From Photobacterium salinisoli (GTDB taxonomy: Bacteria > Pseudomonadota > Gammaproteobacteria > Enterobacterales > Vibrionaceae), in assembly GCF_003614885.1 (NCBI RefSeq), contig NZ_QZMS01000011.1, positions 186,001-250,000 of the forward strand: a stretch of 64,000 bases of DNA. Direction: 5' to 3'. The notes under the pieces were generated by a model that saw only the letters and a program-made list of their open reading frames with translations, was not told where the DNA came from and made no database searches. A program made the position numbers and the translations under genes. Shown piece by piece: positions 27,819 to 37,471 of this stretch; the first letter of the stretch is position 1, and every line of letters starts with the position of its first letter.

Positions 27819-28739
27819 ATGAGCAGTAAGCGTACCTACCCGATTGGCACTCCGGGTCAGAAATGGACCATGAAAGAAAAAGCAGAGTGGCTGGCTCAGC
27901 TCACCATCAAGCGCTCCTATCTGGATGAAGTGGTCACTAAAATTGACGCCCTGAAAGATCGCTTTGATGTTTCTCAGTATGGCGCTCTGTCTTATGACAC
28001 TGAGAAATACCCGCTGTTCGTCATCAAATCCCGTCACTGGAATGTGCAAAAGCCGACCATTCTGGTCACAGGTGGCGTGCACGGTTATGAAACCAGCGGT
28101 GTACATGGCGCCCTGCAGTTTGTCGATGAAAAAGCGCAGCATTACAGCCAGTTTTTCAACATTCTGGTGGCCCCTTGTGTCAGCCCCTGGGGTTACGAGA
28201 CGATTAACCGCTGGAACCCGAATGCGATCGATCCAAACCGTTCCTTCTACGACAACAGCCCGGCGGAAGAATCGGCGGCACTGATGAAGATGGTTAAAGA
28301 CCAGGGTGTGGAGATTCTGGCGCACATCGATCTGCATGAAACCACAGACACAGACGAAACCGAATTCCGTCCGGCTTTGGCGGCACGTGATGGTGTTGAG
28401 TACAAACCCGGCAGCATTCCTGACGGTTTCTACGTGGTGGGCGACACCGACAACCCGCATGATGCTTTCCAGAAAGCCATCATTGATGAAGTACGCAAAG
28501 TCACCCATATTGCCCCGCCTGATGACGAAGGGAACATTATAGGTTCACCGGTTTCTCAGGAAGGCGTGATTGATTATCCGCTGAAAAAACTCGGCCTGTG
28601 TGCAGGTCTGTCTGACTGTCAGTACAGCTCCACCACAGAAGTGTATCCGGACAGCCCGCTCGTCACGCCAAGTGAGTGTAACAATGCGCAAGTCGCTGCC
28701 ATTGTGGGGGCGCTGGAGTACATTCTGAAGCAGCAATAG
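27819..28739 (+). CDS. M14-family zinc carboxypeptidase-like protein
   Basis: 306 residues, no signal peptide, so probably cytosolic. The M14 zinc site is visible: TGGVHGYETSG (HxxE), then the third ligand in ILAHIDLHETTDTDE; NRWNPNAIDPNRSF supplies the substrate-binding Asn-Arg. The last third includes QEGVIDYPL, then SSTTEVYPDS with the likely catalytic glutamate. The set resembles the succinylglutamate desuccinylase/AGBL-like branch of M14. Substrate unknown. The start at 27819 has GGACAGCT before it, preceded by a candidate ribosome site AAGGA. A terminator follows. Confidence 0.85.
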   Translation: MSSKRTYPIGTPGQKWTMKEKAEWLAQLTIKRSYLDEVVTKIDALKDRFDVSQYGALSYDTEKYPLFVIKSRHWNVQKPTILVTGGVHGYETSGVHGALQFVDEKAQHYSQFFNILVAPCVSPWGYETINRWNPNAIDPNRSFYDNSPAEESAALMKMVKDQGVEILAHIDLHETTDTDETEFRPALAARDGVEYKPGSIPDGFYVVGDTDNPHDAFQKAIIDEVRKVTHIAPPDDEGNIIGSPVSQEGVIDYPLKKLGLCAGLSDCQYSSTTEVYPDSPLVTPSECNNAQVAAIVGALEYILKQQ

Positions 28740-28802
28740 CATGCATTTGCTAACTGCAAGGCATGCAATCAAAGTTACCGATCAAAACATTTGATTTTCT
28801 GA

Positions 28803-28828
28803 GCCACCTGTTAACAGGTGGCTTTTTT
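28803..28828 (+). terminator. Intrinsic terminator after the M14 gene
   Basis: GCCACCTGTTAACAGGTGGC is a perfect 20-base palindrome followed by six T. Confidence 0.9.
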
Positions 28829-28872
28829 CGAGTTCCAGTCAACGCGTCAGCAAAAACACACCGATTGGGCGT

Positions 28873-29571
28873 TCAAATGTCTGCAGCCCTATTAAAAGAA
28901 TGCTCTGACTCTCGGTGTGCCAGTGACCGCGCCAGTTTTTCAGCCTCTGAATAGGCCGCTTTCAGCGATGCCTGATGGCGGCTGTCACCAAATTCCTGGT
29001 AGCCGGCACTTATTTCATACATATGTTCCACACCCAAATAGTGACTCATAACACGAATATGCGGGCCAAGGTGGTTCATCGTTTCGCGTACTCCTCCGGC
29101 TTCAAAACCAAATTCACCGCTAGAGCTGATAAGTACCAGTGTTTTGCCGGCTAAAGTCGGCGACAAAGGAAAATCACCGCGCTCCAGATCAAATGAAAAC
29201 GTTTTATTAACGCGTATTACCTGATCAAACCAAGCTTTCAGCGTAGCAGGCAGACCATAATTGTACATAGGTGTCGAGATCACTATGGTGTCCGCGGCTA
29301 TCACTTCTTCAATAAGTTCATCAGACAATGCCAGCACGGCCCTCTGGGCAGTGGTCCGGTTCACCTCCGGCGTAAAAGCCGCAGCAATCCAGTCCTGGCT
29401 GATGAAATCGGGCGGATTCAGACCAATATCTCTTTTAATAACAGTTGTTTGAGGTGAATTAGTCAGCCATGCATCCATAAATGAAGCCGCGATTTGTTTT
29501 GAAATTGAATTATGACTGGGTACAAGGTTGTCTGTTCTTCGTGCACTGGCATCAATATGTAGAATTGTCAT
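28873..29571 (-). CDS. azoR: FMN-dependent NADH azoreductase
   Basis: 232 residues of the flavodoxin-like quinone/azoreductase family. Signatures are ILHIDASAR at the phosphate-binding loop and STPMYNYGLPATLKAWFDQV; the glycine-rich loop reads SSSGEFGFEAGG. AzoR reduces azo dyes and quinones with NADH in two-electron steps. Start at 29571 with AGAAGGA upstream; the frame is open further but runs into the divergent promoter. It is about 30 residues longer than E. coli AzoR. A divergent LysR gene begins 123 bases away and is the likely regulator. Confidence 0.85.
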   Translation of the reverse strand: MTILHIDASARRTDNLVPSHNSISKQIAASFMDAWLTNSPQTTVIKRDIGLNPPDFISQDWIAAAFTPEVNRTTAQRAVLALSDELIEEVIAADTIVISTPMYNYGLPATLKAWFDQVIRVNKTFSFDLERGDFPLSPTLAGKTLVLISSSGEFGFEAGGVRETMNHLGPHIRVMSHYLGVEHMYEISAGYQEFGDSRHQASLKAAYSEAEKLARSLAHRESEHSFNRAADI

Positions 29572-29694
29572 ACGCCTAATCCTTCTGTTCCAAAGTAAGT
29601 GATGGTCAGGGAATAGTATCTGCCTGAGTGACAGGGATGACAAAAGGGATATACTTGGCTACAGATGAATAAAACTTACCTGTAGGAATATTGA

Positions 29695-30573
29695 ATGTTC
29701 GCCCAGCTCCCCTCACTCAGCAGCTTTCGGGCATTTGAGGCTGCCGCGCGGCTGAGAAGCTTTAAAGAAGCAGCGGCTGAACTTTATGTTACGCCTACCG
29801 CCATTTCCCATCAGATTCGGCAACTGGAAGCACAGTTGGGGACTTTGCTGTTTGAGCGTAAAACACGCGCGGTTGAGTTAACTCAGGAAGGAGAGGCATT
29901 ACTGGTCGCCACACATAATGCATTGAAACAACTTCAATCAGGCGTAGATAATATACGCCGACGAGCTGGCACCATCATCGTAAGCACAACATCTGCCTTC
30001 GCCAGTTTATGGCTGGTACCAAGACTGGAACGGTTTCGACAACAGTATCCTGATCTGGATGTCGTTCTGAAAACCGGTGAAAGTAAAGAAGATGTCGAAC
30101 ACGACAGACGCTTTGATGTGGCTATCCGTTATGGCTATTGTCCGGTTTCGGATCCACAATCCATCCTGCTTTTAAAAGAAACATTATGTTATGTGGCCTC
30201 ACCTTCTTATTGTGAGCAGGTAAAAACAGCAGCAAACGCCACTATTTTTACCACCCGATGGAAAAATGCCGATTTACCCGTCGTTGAACCTTCACTTGAA
30301 AGTTTCACTCCTGACACTGCTGCGTCTGTGAAAATCAGGTATTTTGATCAGGAAAATCATACGGTACAGGCTGCATTAGCAAGCCAGGGCGTCGCCTTCA
30401 TCAGCACGTTACTGATACAGCAACCAATGAGCGAAGCATGGCTGATACCACACCCTGCCTTTGCATCATTACAACAACCAGGGCTTGAGTATTACGCTGT
30501 CATCCCAGACCGACACAGACAAACTGCCGCGGTTCAGCAGTTTGTAACCTGGCTCAGGCAGATGCTCACTTAA
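29695..30573 (+). CDS. LysR-family transcriptional regulator (GcvA-like)
   Basis: 292 residues. The N-terminal winged helix is LSSFRAFEAAARLRSFKEAA followed by YVTPTAISHQIRQLEAQLGT; the C-terminal part is a periplasmic-binding-like effector domain (VRQ-like co-inducer pocket not assignable). It is closest in style to GcvA-type LysR proteins. Divergently arranged with the azoreductase gene, which by the usual LysR pattern is its target. Confidence 0.92.
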   Translation: MFAQLPSLSSFRAFEAAARLRSFKEAAAELYVTPTAISHQIRQLEAQLGTLLFERKTRAVELTQEGEALLVATHNALKQLQSGVDNIRRRAGTIIVSTTSAFASLWLVPRLERFRQQYPDLDVVLKTGESKEDVEHDRRFDVAIRYGYCPVSDPQSILLLKETLCYVASPSYCEQVKTAANATIFTTRWKNADLPVVEPSLESFTPDTAASVKIRYFDQENHTVQAALASQGVAFISTLLIQQPMSEAWLIPHPAFASLQQPGLEYYAVIPDRHRQTAAVQQFVTWLRQMLT

Positions 30574-30585
30574 ACGATATCAATC

Positions 30586-31305
30586 TCACTCATTCTGCGA
30601 TTCAGCCACCAGCGCATCCAGAAAGCTGAATAATGCGCGGTTCATTTCACTGTAATCGGCATTGCGCAGTTGTTCTGCTGTCTGAATAAAGGGCTTGTTC
30701 TCATGATTGTTGAGATCGTCACCAGAGTAACGGATAAGACCTTCCACCGAGTCGCGGGTAAATTCGGGGTGGCACTGAAATCCATAGGCTAACGGGGTGT
30801 ATCGCACAATCTGGCGCGGGCAGCCCAGACTCGTTGCCAGCACCTGACAGTCCGGCGTCAGCCCCGGCATGTCATTATGCCAGTGGCCTACAACCAGCTC
30901 GTGCGGAAAACCTTCAAACTTACGGTCCAGTCTTGCATGTTTGTTAAGCACGATAGGGAAGCAGCCCACTTCCGGCTCCAGACTCCGGCTATACGGCGCA
31001 CCTAACGCTTCCCCGAGAAGTTGTGCCCCCAGGCAGAACCCGACTACGGGCGTTTTGCTCGCGACGGCTTTTTTAATCAATGTAATTTCTGCTGCGGCAT
31101 CAAAATGCGGGCATTCATGCGTCGTTGTTGCCGGACTTTGCGGGCCACCCAAAACAATCAGCAGATCCATATCATCGCCGCGCTCTGGTAATACCTCGCC
31201 CAGATAAACACGCGAATATGACGTCGAATAATTGCGTTGGTCAATCCACTGTAATAAAGCGCCCGGCCCTTCAAACGCTTCATGCATAACAAAATGTATT
31301 TTCAT
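30586..31305 (-). CDS. Class I glutamine amidotransferase-like protein
   Basis: 239 residues. The triad of class I amidotransferases is visible: Cys in PVVGFCLGAQLLGEALG, His-x-Glu in YGFQCHPEFT, with LLIVLGGPQSP as oxyanion region. It resembles GMP-synthase-like stand-alone amidotransferases, which may act on gamma-glutamyl compounds; no partner synthetase is adjacent. Start at 31305 with GAAGGAAAAG upstream. Divergent from an AraC-type gene 84 bases away. Confidence 0.85.
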   Translation of the reverse strand: MKIHFVMHEAFEGPGALLQWIDQRNYSTSYSRVYLGEVLPERGDDMDLLIVLGGPQSPATTTHECPHFDAAAEITLIKKAVASKTPVVGFCLGAQLLGEALGAPYSRSLEPEVGCFPIVLNKHARLDRKFEGFPHELVVGHWHNDMPGLTPDCQVLATSLGCPRQIVRYTPLAYGFQCHPEFTRDSVEGLIRYSGDDLNNHENKPFIQTAEQLRNADYSEMNRALFSFLDALVAESQNE

Positions 31306-31389
31306 TGCTTTTCCTTCGCATTTTTGTCTTTGAGTTTCGATGACACAACCCATACTATGCGCGATACGTTCCGGTCAGGTAGCGACAGT

Positions 31390-32205
31390 ATGACAAAAAA
31401 TATCGACAAAAAGACATATGCAACACCCGATGGAAATACACTCATCGCAACCCATTCGTACCAGCCTCTTCTGATCAACACTCTGAATATGGTCAAAGGA
31501 TTTCACGACCAACCGCATCAGCACCCATGGCATCAGATTATTTTTCCATCCAGGGGATTATTGAAATGCAGCACAGGTACACATCACTTCTATATTCCGC
31601 ATCACAGGGCATTGTTTATCCCGGCACACACCCGGCATGAGTCCAGGGCGCTGCAAGACACTACATTTATAGCCGTGTACCTGAATCCAGAGTGTTTAAC
31701 GCACGTACCTGCGTTCAGCCAACCAATTGAAGTGACGCCATTTTTCCGCGAACTGATCCTAAAACTCAGGCACTCCGTATTGCGCGATCAAGCACAGCCC
31801 CCTGGCATCTTACGCCTGCTGGCGGTACTGGAGGACGAGCTAAGCGCAGAAAAAGACAGTTCACTGGAACTGCCCATGCCACAAGACCGTCGGCTTGCGC
31901 CTATAGTCGATGAGCTGCTGAGTGATCCCGGCAGCACAAAAACACTGGCGCAATGGGCCCGCCAGGCCGGTGCAACCGAGCGGACATTGTCCCGGGTGTT
32001 TCAAAAAGAAATCCAGCTGACGTTTCCGCAATGGCGGCAGCGCCTGCGGCTCATGACGGCAATGACCCTGCTTGAGCAAGGTTTACCAGTGCAGGATGTA
32101 GCCCATCAAGTCGGTTACCAGTCTGTTTCCGCTTTCATTGAAGCATTCAGGCTGGCCTTTAAACTAACCCCACAGCAGTTTAAACAGCAACGTACCCTTG
32201 AATAG
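31390..32205 (+). CDS. AraC-family regulator with N-terminal cupin domain
   Basis: 271 residues. The N-terminal cupin (HQHPWHQIIFPSRGLLKCST, ALFIPAHTRHES) presumably binds the effector; the C-terminal AraC DNA-binding domain ends SVSAFIEAFRLAFKLTPQQF. Start at 31390 with AGGT upstream; in-frame ATGs at 31357 and 31282 are possible, but the latter would lie inside the divergent amidotransferase gene. Its likely target is that gene or the adjacent MATE pump. Confidence 0.85.
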   Translation: MTKNIDKKTYATPDGNTLIATHSYQPLLINTLNMVKGFHDQPHQHPWHQIIFPSRGLLKCSTGTHHFYIPHHRALFIPAHTRHESRALQDTTFIAVYLNPECLTHVPAFSQPIEVTPFFRELILKLRHSVLRDQAQPPGILRLLAVLEDELSAEKDSSLELPMPQDRRLAPIVDELLSDPGSTKTLAQWARQAGATERTLSRVFQKEIQLTFPQWRQRLRLMTAMTLLEQGLPVQDVAHQVGYQSVSAFIEAFRLAFKLTPQQFKQQRTLE

Positions 32206-32220
32206 TGCCACGCTGCTGAT

Positions 32221-33645
32221 CTACTGATTGCCTTTTTCAATTAAGGCTTCATCCGTGATATGAACTATCTGTTGCTCTTCTTCAGTCAGGCGGGTCTTTT
32301 TCCATGTTCCGCGTTTAAACCAGCAAAACGCAAATATGGCGACCACCACATTGGTAACGGCAAATGACCACCAAATACCGTTATCTTGCAACGCTGTATG
32401 TTTTGACAACACATACGCAAGAGGAAATTGCACCATCCATTGCGACACCAGTGCAACCATCATGGCGTTCTGCATATTGCCTGACGCCCGAAACGCGGAA
32501 ACGACGCAAAGCTGTACACCTATACCACCCCAAGTCAGGCACATAGTACGCAAAAAGTGTGCACCTTCTTTAATCACCTCAGGATCATCGGGGATAAACA
32601 CAGCAATCAAATGAGGAGCAAACAGATAGAATACGATCCCAATTACCGTCAGACCAAGAAAGCCCCATAGCGTGCCCAGCAAGGTGATTTTTTCTGCACG
32701 TTCCGTCTGGTTCGCCCCTATGTTCTGCCCCACCAAGGTCGACACGGCCATCGACAGCCCCATGGCCGGAATCATGACAAACTGCAGCAAGTTCGAACCC
32801 ACGCCATAAGAGGCAATCGTCACAGTGCCGAAACTCGCTACCAGAAACGACAGGATGATCATCCCCAATGCCCTTGCAGACAACTCTACCGAGCCGGGTA
32901 CACCAAGGAAAAACGCTTTTTTGATATAGGCAAAATCGGGTTTGAAGTTGTGCCATTCCAGCTGTATGCCATGCCGCCCCCGCATGAAGACCGTAAGGCC
33001 AAGCATTGCAGCAATGGATTGGGTGACCAGTGTTGCCAGTGCCGCCCCCATCACACCCAGCCCATCAAAACTACCAAGGCCAAAAATAAACAAAGGGTCG
33101 AGAAAAAAGTTGAGGATCACCGTACCGAAGACAATCATCAGTGGGATTTTTATCTGCCCGATCCCCCGCATCAGAGACTGAAACATGGCGAATAAAAAAA
33201 CAAAAACCACGCCGATAAACGACACGTGCATGAACTTGAGTGCATCGTCATAGACCTTTTCGTTCACGCCCAGTAACGTCAGGAAATAGGGCGAGAGCAG
33301 ATAACCGGTTAGTCCCAGCACCGCCGATGTAACCGCGACCATCAGCATGGTCTGAGCGGCAACATGATTCACTTTATCCCGCCGCCCGGCCCCCATGTAT
33401 TGTGCCGATAGTGTTGCACCGGCCATGGCTAAGCCCGAACCTAATGCAATCACCAGAAAGGTAACAGGCATACTGACAGACACAGCAGCCACTTCCGACG
33501 CACCTAAACGTCCCACCCAGAATGCGTCTGTCAGCTGATAGGCCGACTGAAGAATATTGGTCAGAATAATGGGAACCGCTAACGAGATTAGTGCTTTGTT
33601 GATGGGACCTTCGAGAAACCGGTTTTGTCTGCCTGTCATCGCCAT
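32221..33645 (-). CDS. MATE-family multidrug/sodium antiporter
   Basis: 474 residues, twelve predicted transmembrane helices in two repeats. It shows MATE features: ISLAVPIILTNILQSAYQLTDAFWVGRLG in the first helices and MGLSMAVSTLVGQNIGAN at the repeat start. MATE pumps export cationic drugs and metabolites using sodium or proton gradients. Convergent with the AraC gene; no separate terminator is evident in the 15-base gap. Confidence 0.92.
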   Translation of the reverse strand: MAMTGRQNRFLEGPINKALISLAVPIILTNILQSAYQLTDAFWVGRLGASEVAAVSVSMPVTFLVIALGSGLAMAGATLSAQYMGAGRRDKVNHVAAQTMLMVAVTSAVLGLTGYLLSPYFLTLLGVNEKVYDDALKFMHVSFIGVVFVFLFAMFQSLMRGIGQIKIPLMIVFGTVILNFFLDPLFIFGLGSFDGLGVMGAALATLVTQSIAAMLGLTVFMRGRHGIQLEWHNFKPDFAYIKKAFFLGVPGSVELSARALGMIILSFLVASFGTVTIASYGVGSNLLQFVMIPAMGLSMAVSTLVGQNIGANQTERAEKITLLGTLWGFLGLTVIGIVFYLFAPHLIAVFIPDDPEVIKEGAHFLRTMCLTWGGIGVQLCVVSAFRASGNMQNAMMVALVSQWMVQFPLAYVLSKHTALQDNGIWWSFAVTNVVVAIFAFCWFKRGTWKKTRLTEEEQQIVHITDEALIEKGNQ

Positions 33646-34269
33646 GCCTTATGTTCTTATCGTTGTCAATACGTCTTGAAGATGCGGATACTTAAGTCAA
33701 TATAGTTAGTCCGCCTCTATAAGTATTCGTTTTTATGGTCTTTTTGTTACTGAATAAATGCATGTCAATCTGACAACCCGTTGATGATGACTCTAAACGT
33801 CACTTACTCAGCGCTTCAGCGACCCTTCCTTTTTCTAGTGAACAGCCCACAAAATAAGAAAAGTAGTAGTAATTATTATCAACAACACAATCAAACCAAT
33901 TCGAAAATAATATCAATTAACCGAGAATACATTGATGCAGTCAATATAAATTACAACAAAGAAAAACAACAAAACACTCACACGCAACTGTACGATAAAC
34001 ACCCCGACAGAAACAAACCAGCCCACAGTAATCCCAACCCATTGTTTATGAATGATAAAAAATTATGTACTGCAGGGATTAATCACTACCGGGACATGAT
34101 AGGTATTGAACCAGACTAACTGTCGGGAATAATTACACCTCAAAAAAAACACGATAACACCAAGACAAAAACCTTTTAAAACAACACATTAATCGGCATG
34201 AAAATTCGGCATGAATTTGGCATTAATTTATCGCGAGATAATTTAATACTAATAAAGCAGGGGTATATC
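33646..34269. other. AT-rich intergenic region
   Basis: 624 bases, notably AT-rich from about 33840. Plus-strand frames here are Asn/Gln/Lys-rich and look non-coding. It presumably holds promoters for the MATE gene and the PEP-CTERM gene. No repeat or RNA gene recognised. Confidence 0.5.
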
Positions 34270-34968
34270 ATGAAGATTTCGTCTAAGTTTCGAACCATCC
34301 GCACTGGCTTATATATTTCAGGTCTCTTGTTATCAACAACCTCACAGGCAGGTCTGGTCGATATATTTTCATTTTCCAGCTTCTTTTCTCCCAATGGTAC
34401 AGATGTTTATGTAGACACTCCACTCGACAATTACGGTATTGGCTACAGTGATGTTCCCTACCAGTTTGTCACTTCTTTCACCTCTTCGCTTGATAGTTAT
34501 AATTACGGTACATTACGGTGGGATATCAAAAATAAATCAGGCAACACTTTTACTGATATCCACATTATTGGTGTATTAGATGCAGTCATTGATTTTTACG
34601 GTGATGACGATTATGCCTATAATGCCGGCAACAGTGCCGACAGCTGGGAGATAAATGACAGCTATGATCTTGCCGGAAACTTTTACTACTACGGCTTAAC
34701 TCTCAATAATTCTGTAACTCAAGCTTTCTTTTCACATGGCCTCGCGCTGGGCTTTAACATCGGTGAGTTCTCACACGGCTCTGTTTTATCCTTTACCTAC
34801 ACCCTTAAAGATTATGGTCCTGGGTTGCATTTAACCGACAATTATTACACCGACTTATACTTCGACGGTACGTATCAAGTTCCGGAACCCGGCTCTCTGC
34901 TTCTGTTCACTACTATTTTATTTGGAGCAGGTGTGTCACTAAGAAGACGTCTTAAAATTAACTCATAG
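34270..34968 (+). CDS. PEP-CTERM surface protein
   Basis: 232 residues with a signal peptide (FRTIRTGLYISGLLLSTTSQA) and a C-terminal sorting signal: VPEPGS, a hydrophobic helix (LLLFTTILFGAGVSL) and a basic tail (RRRLKINS). This is the PEP-CTERM pattern, which exosortases recognise to process and deliver proteins to the surface. The middle is rich in Tyr, Asp, Asn and Ser and of unknown function. Start at 34270 with GCAGGGG upstream; an earlier in-frame ATG at 34198 is less likely. No exosortase is in this window. It lies 76 bases before a di-haem peroxidase gene. Confidence 0.85.
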   Translation: MKISSKFRTIRTGLYISGLLLSTTSQAGLVDIFSFSSFFSPNGTDVYVDTPLDNYGIGYSDVPYQFVTSFTSSLDSYNYGTLRWDIKNKSGNTFTDIHIIGVLDAVIDFYGDDDYAYNAGNSADSWEINDSYDLAGNFYYYGLTLNNSVTQAFFSHGLALGFNIGEFSHGSVLSFTYTLKDYGPGLHLTDNYYTDLYFDGTYQVPEPGSLLLFTTILFGAGVSLRRRLKINS

Positions 34969-35044
34969 ATTCATTTAACATTAGCCAATAATAAAATCTC
35001 TGAAGTAAGCATTGATTGTTGTTTATTAATGCGAGGGAAAAATA

Positions 35045-37216
35045 ATGGGACAAAATAAAAAAGCAATGCGCTTTGGTGCGCTCTGTAGCACCATTGCTTG
35101 TTTTAGCTTGGGGGCTGTATTTTTTGCACAATCGGAAATACCTGCCGAAGAACCTGAACCAATAGAAAGTTTGATTCCTGAAGCACTCACGAATCTTCAG
35201 GCACCGCTGCCCGATTTAACCGGTATTGTCAGAGACAAAAACATCGCCATTAAACTTGGCAAAGCCCTCTTTTGGGATCAGCAGGTCGGCAGTGACGGAC
35301 AAGCCTGTGCCAGTTGTCACTTCAAAGCTGGGGCTGATGGCAGGATCACCAATATCCTTACACCCGGCCTGTTACGAGTCGATACCAACGGCAATCCCGA
35401 TCCTGATACTGAATTTGGTGGCACCGTCCCCCCCAGTCCGGCGGGAACGGCAGGCTTTACCGCCAGTAACCAAGTGGCCCGAGCGAATATCACGCTCACG
35501 CCGGATGATTTTCCGTTTCATCAACTCGTTGATAAGGATGACCGCAATTCAGCAATTATATACTCCACCAATGACTCCGCTACATCACCGGGAACCTTTG
35601 ATGGTTCATTCGGCACTGTCATTCCCAGGGATCTGAATGAGTATTGCGGGGATCCGGAAGGCAACATTTTCCATACTCAATCCAATTTGGCGACCCGCAA
35701 AGTCGAACCCAGAAACACGCCAACGGTCATCAATGCTGTTTTTAACTTCAGAAATTTTTGGGATGGCCGCGCCAACAATATCTTTAACGGTACTGACCCG
35801 TTCGGACGACGTAATGAGCAAGCGAGGGTGATAATCCTTAACGGCCGTACTCCCGAACTTACCCGGATCGACCTCAACAATGCCAGCCTGGCTTCTCAGG
35901 CTGTCGGGCCTGCATTAAGCGATTTTGAAATGTCCTGTGCCGGCAGACAGTTTGCCGATCTTGGTCGACGCCTTGTGAGCTTGCAGCCGCTGGCCCAGCA
36001 AGATGTCGCTAACAATGACAGCCACCTGTCCGATTTGGTTCATCCCAGCGGCAAAGGTTTGCGAACCAGCTACGCTCAGTTGATCCGGATGGCTTTTGAT
36101 CCAAAGTACTGGGCAGCCCGTGGCAACTTTGTCATTGATAACAGTGGCAGTGAGCCGGTACTTGTGAATAGCAGTCAAGGCTATACCCAAACCGAGATCA
36201 ATTTTTCTCTGTTCTGGGGCATTGCTATCATGCTCTACGAAGCCGAACTCATTTCCGATGATACGGCGTTTGACCGTTTCAGAGGATGCCATGAACCAGC
36301 CTGTTCACCAGCCATTGAACCCAATGACAATGCGCTCTCTGAACAGGAAAAACAAGGGCTGATGGTGTTCATTGATAAAGGGAAATGTGTGAACTGCCAC
36401 AAAGGCCCTGAGTTCACCTCTGCCGCGATTCATCTGCAAGCAGAAAATCAGGAGGAGGGGCTTGTTGAGCGAATGATCATGGGTGACAACCAGATCGCAC
36501 TCTATGATAACGGTTTCTACAACATTGGGGTGAGGCCAACCAATGAGGATCTGGGCGTCGGTGCTGTTGACCCCTGGGGCAACCCACTGTCTTTTACCCG
36601 CCAGTATTTTGATATTTTACTTGGTAATAATGCGCCTGATCCGTTTAACGTCGATCCCTGTACCTTTGAGGTTCCTGTACTCCCTGATCTCCCTTGCGAC
36701 TCCGCGCAGCAAACCAATGCACTAAGAGATCGGGTCATCGCAGGTCTGGAACGTGATGCTGTCGACGGTGCCTTTAAAACACCCGGACTGCGGAACATTG
36801 CGTTAACAGCACCGTATTTCCATAATGGCGGTGCCGCGACGCTTGAGCAGGTTGTCGAATTCTACAACCGGGGAGGAAACCGCAGAGGCACTGAGTCAAA
36901 CAATAACTCTGGCTTTGGCAGTAATGATTCAAACCTGGATCCGGACATCGGGCCGCTGGGTTTAAGCTCTCAGGAACAAGCCGATTTAGTGGCTTTCCTG
37001 AAAACCTTAACCGATGAGCGGGTACGCTGTGCACAAGCACCATTCGACCACCCGAGCTTAACGGTTTCCAATGGCCATCTCGATCAGGACATCAACAATG
37101 ATAATCGTGCTGATGACATACTGATCACCCTGCCGGCTGTCGGAGCGTCCGGTTTACCCTTCAGTCAATGCTGGGCAAATTCAGGCGACTTGTTCAATCA
37201 GGGAGGGCCGCTGTAA
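35045..37216 (+). CDS. Di-haem cytochrome c peroxidase / MauG-like protein (long form)
   Basis: 723 residues with an N-terminal signal or anchor helix (FGALCSTIACFSLGAVFFAQ). Two haem-c sites, ACASCH (about residue 96) and CVNCHKGPEFTS (about 450), and the peroxidase block FKTPGLRNIALTAPYFHNGG followed by FYNRGG place it in the di-haem peroxidase/MauG family in the periplasm. It is about twice the length of classical CcpA; the insertions lie between the haem motifs and at the C-terminus. Start at 35045 with GAGGGAAA upstream. A second, diverged member is encoded at 38055 on the other strand. Confidence 0.88.
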   Translation: MGQNKKAMRFGALCSTIACFSLGAVFFAQSEIPAEEPEPIESLIPEALTNLQAPLPDLTGIVRDKNIAIKLGKALFWDQQVGSDGQACASCHFKAGADGRITNILTPGLLRVDTNGNPDPDTEFGGTVPPSPAGTAGFTASNQVARANITLTPDDFPFHQLVDKDDRNSAIIYSTNDSATSPGTFDGSFGTVIPRDLNEYCGDPEGNIFHTQSNLATRKVEPRNTPTVINAVFNFRNFWDGRANNIFNGTDPFGRRNEQARVIILNGRTPELTRIDLNNASLASQAVGPALSDFEMSCAGRQFADLGRRLVSLQPLAQQDVANNDSHLSDLVHPSGKGLRTSYAQLIRMAFDPKYWAARGNFVIDNSGSEPVLVNSSQGYTQTEINFSLFWGIAIMLYEAELISDDTAFDRFRGCHEPACSPAIEPNDNALSEQEKQGLMVFIDKGKCVNCHKGPEFTSAAIHLQAENQEEGLVERMIMGDNQIALYDNGFYNIGVRPTNEDLGVGAVDPWGNPLSFTRQYFDILLGNNAPDPFNVDPCTFEVPVLPDLPCDSAQQTNALRDRVIAGLERDAVDGAFKTPGLRNIALTAPYFHNGGAATLEQVVEFYNRGGNRRGTESNNNSGFGSNDSNLDPDIGPLGLSSQEQADLVAFLKTLTDERVRCAQAPFDHPSLTVSNGHLDQDINNDNRADDILITLPAVGASGLPFSQCWANSGDLFNQGGPL

Positions 37217-37242
37217 CGCTTCGGCAATCAAGTTCAATATCA

Positions 37243-37276
37243 CCAGTCAAGGCCAATACAGTTTGGCCTTGACTGG
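37243..37276 (+). terminator. Hairpin after the long di-haem peroxidase gene
   Basis: CCAGTCAAGGCC and GGCCTTGACTGG, a perfect twelve-pair stem with a ten-base loop, but followed by CCTTAATAAG rather than a T run. A likely transcript-end structure. Confidence 0.55.
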
Positions 37277-37471
37277 CCTTAATAAGCACAAGCTCCGGCA
37301 CAAGATTCGCGACGCAATCACACTTCCCAACATAGAACATAGCATCAAACACCACGCCGATAAGCAACATAGTCCGTGCCGCAATATGACTCACAATAAT
37401 CATCTTGCTTCAGGCAGACTATACTTTACAAGCTACCTGCTCAGCACCGTCATTCGAATAAGGATAACGGT

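Noticed and set aside
33781..34119. A 112-codon frame in the AT-rich spacer
   Set aside because: Its Asn/Lys/Gln-rich composition reflects AT content; no ribosome site or family features.
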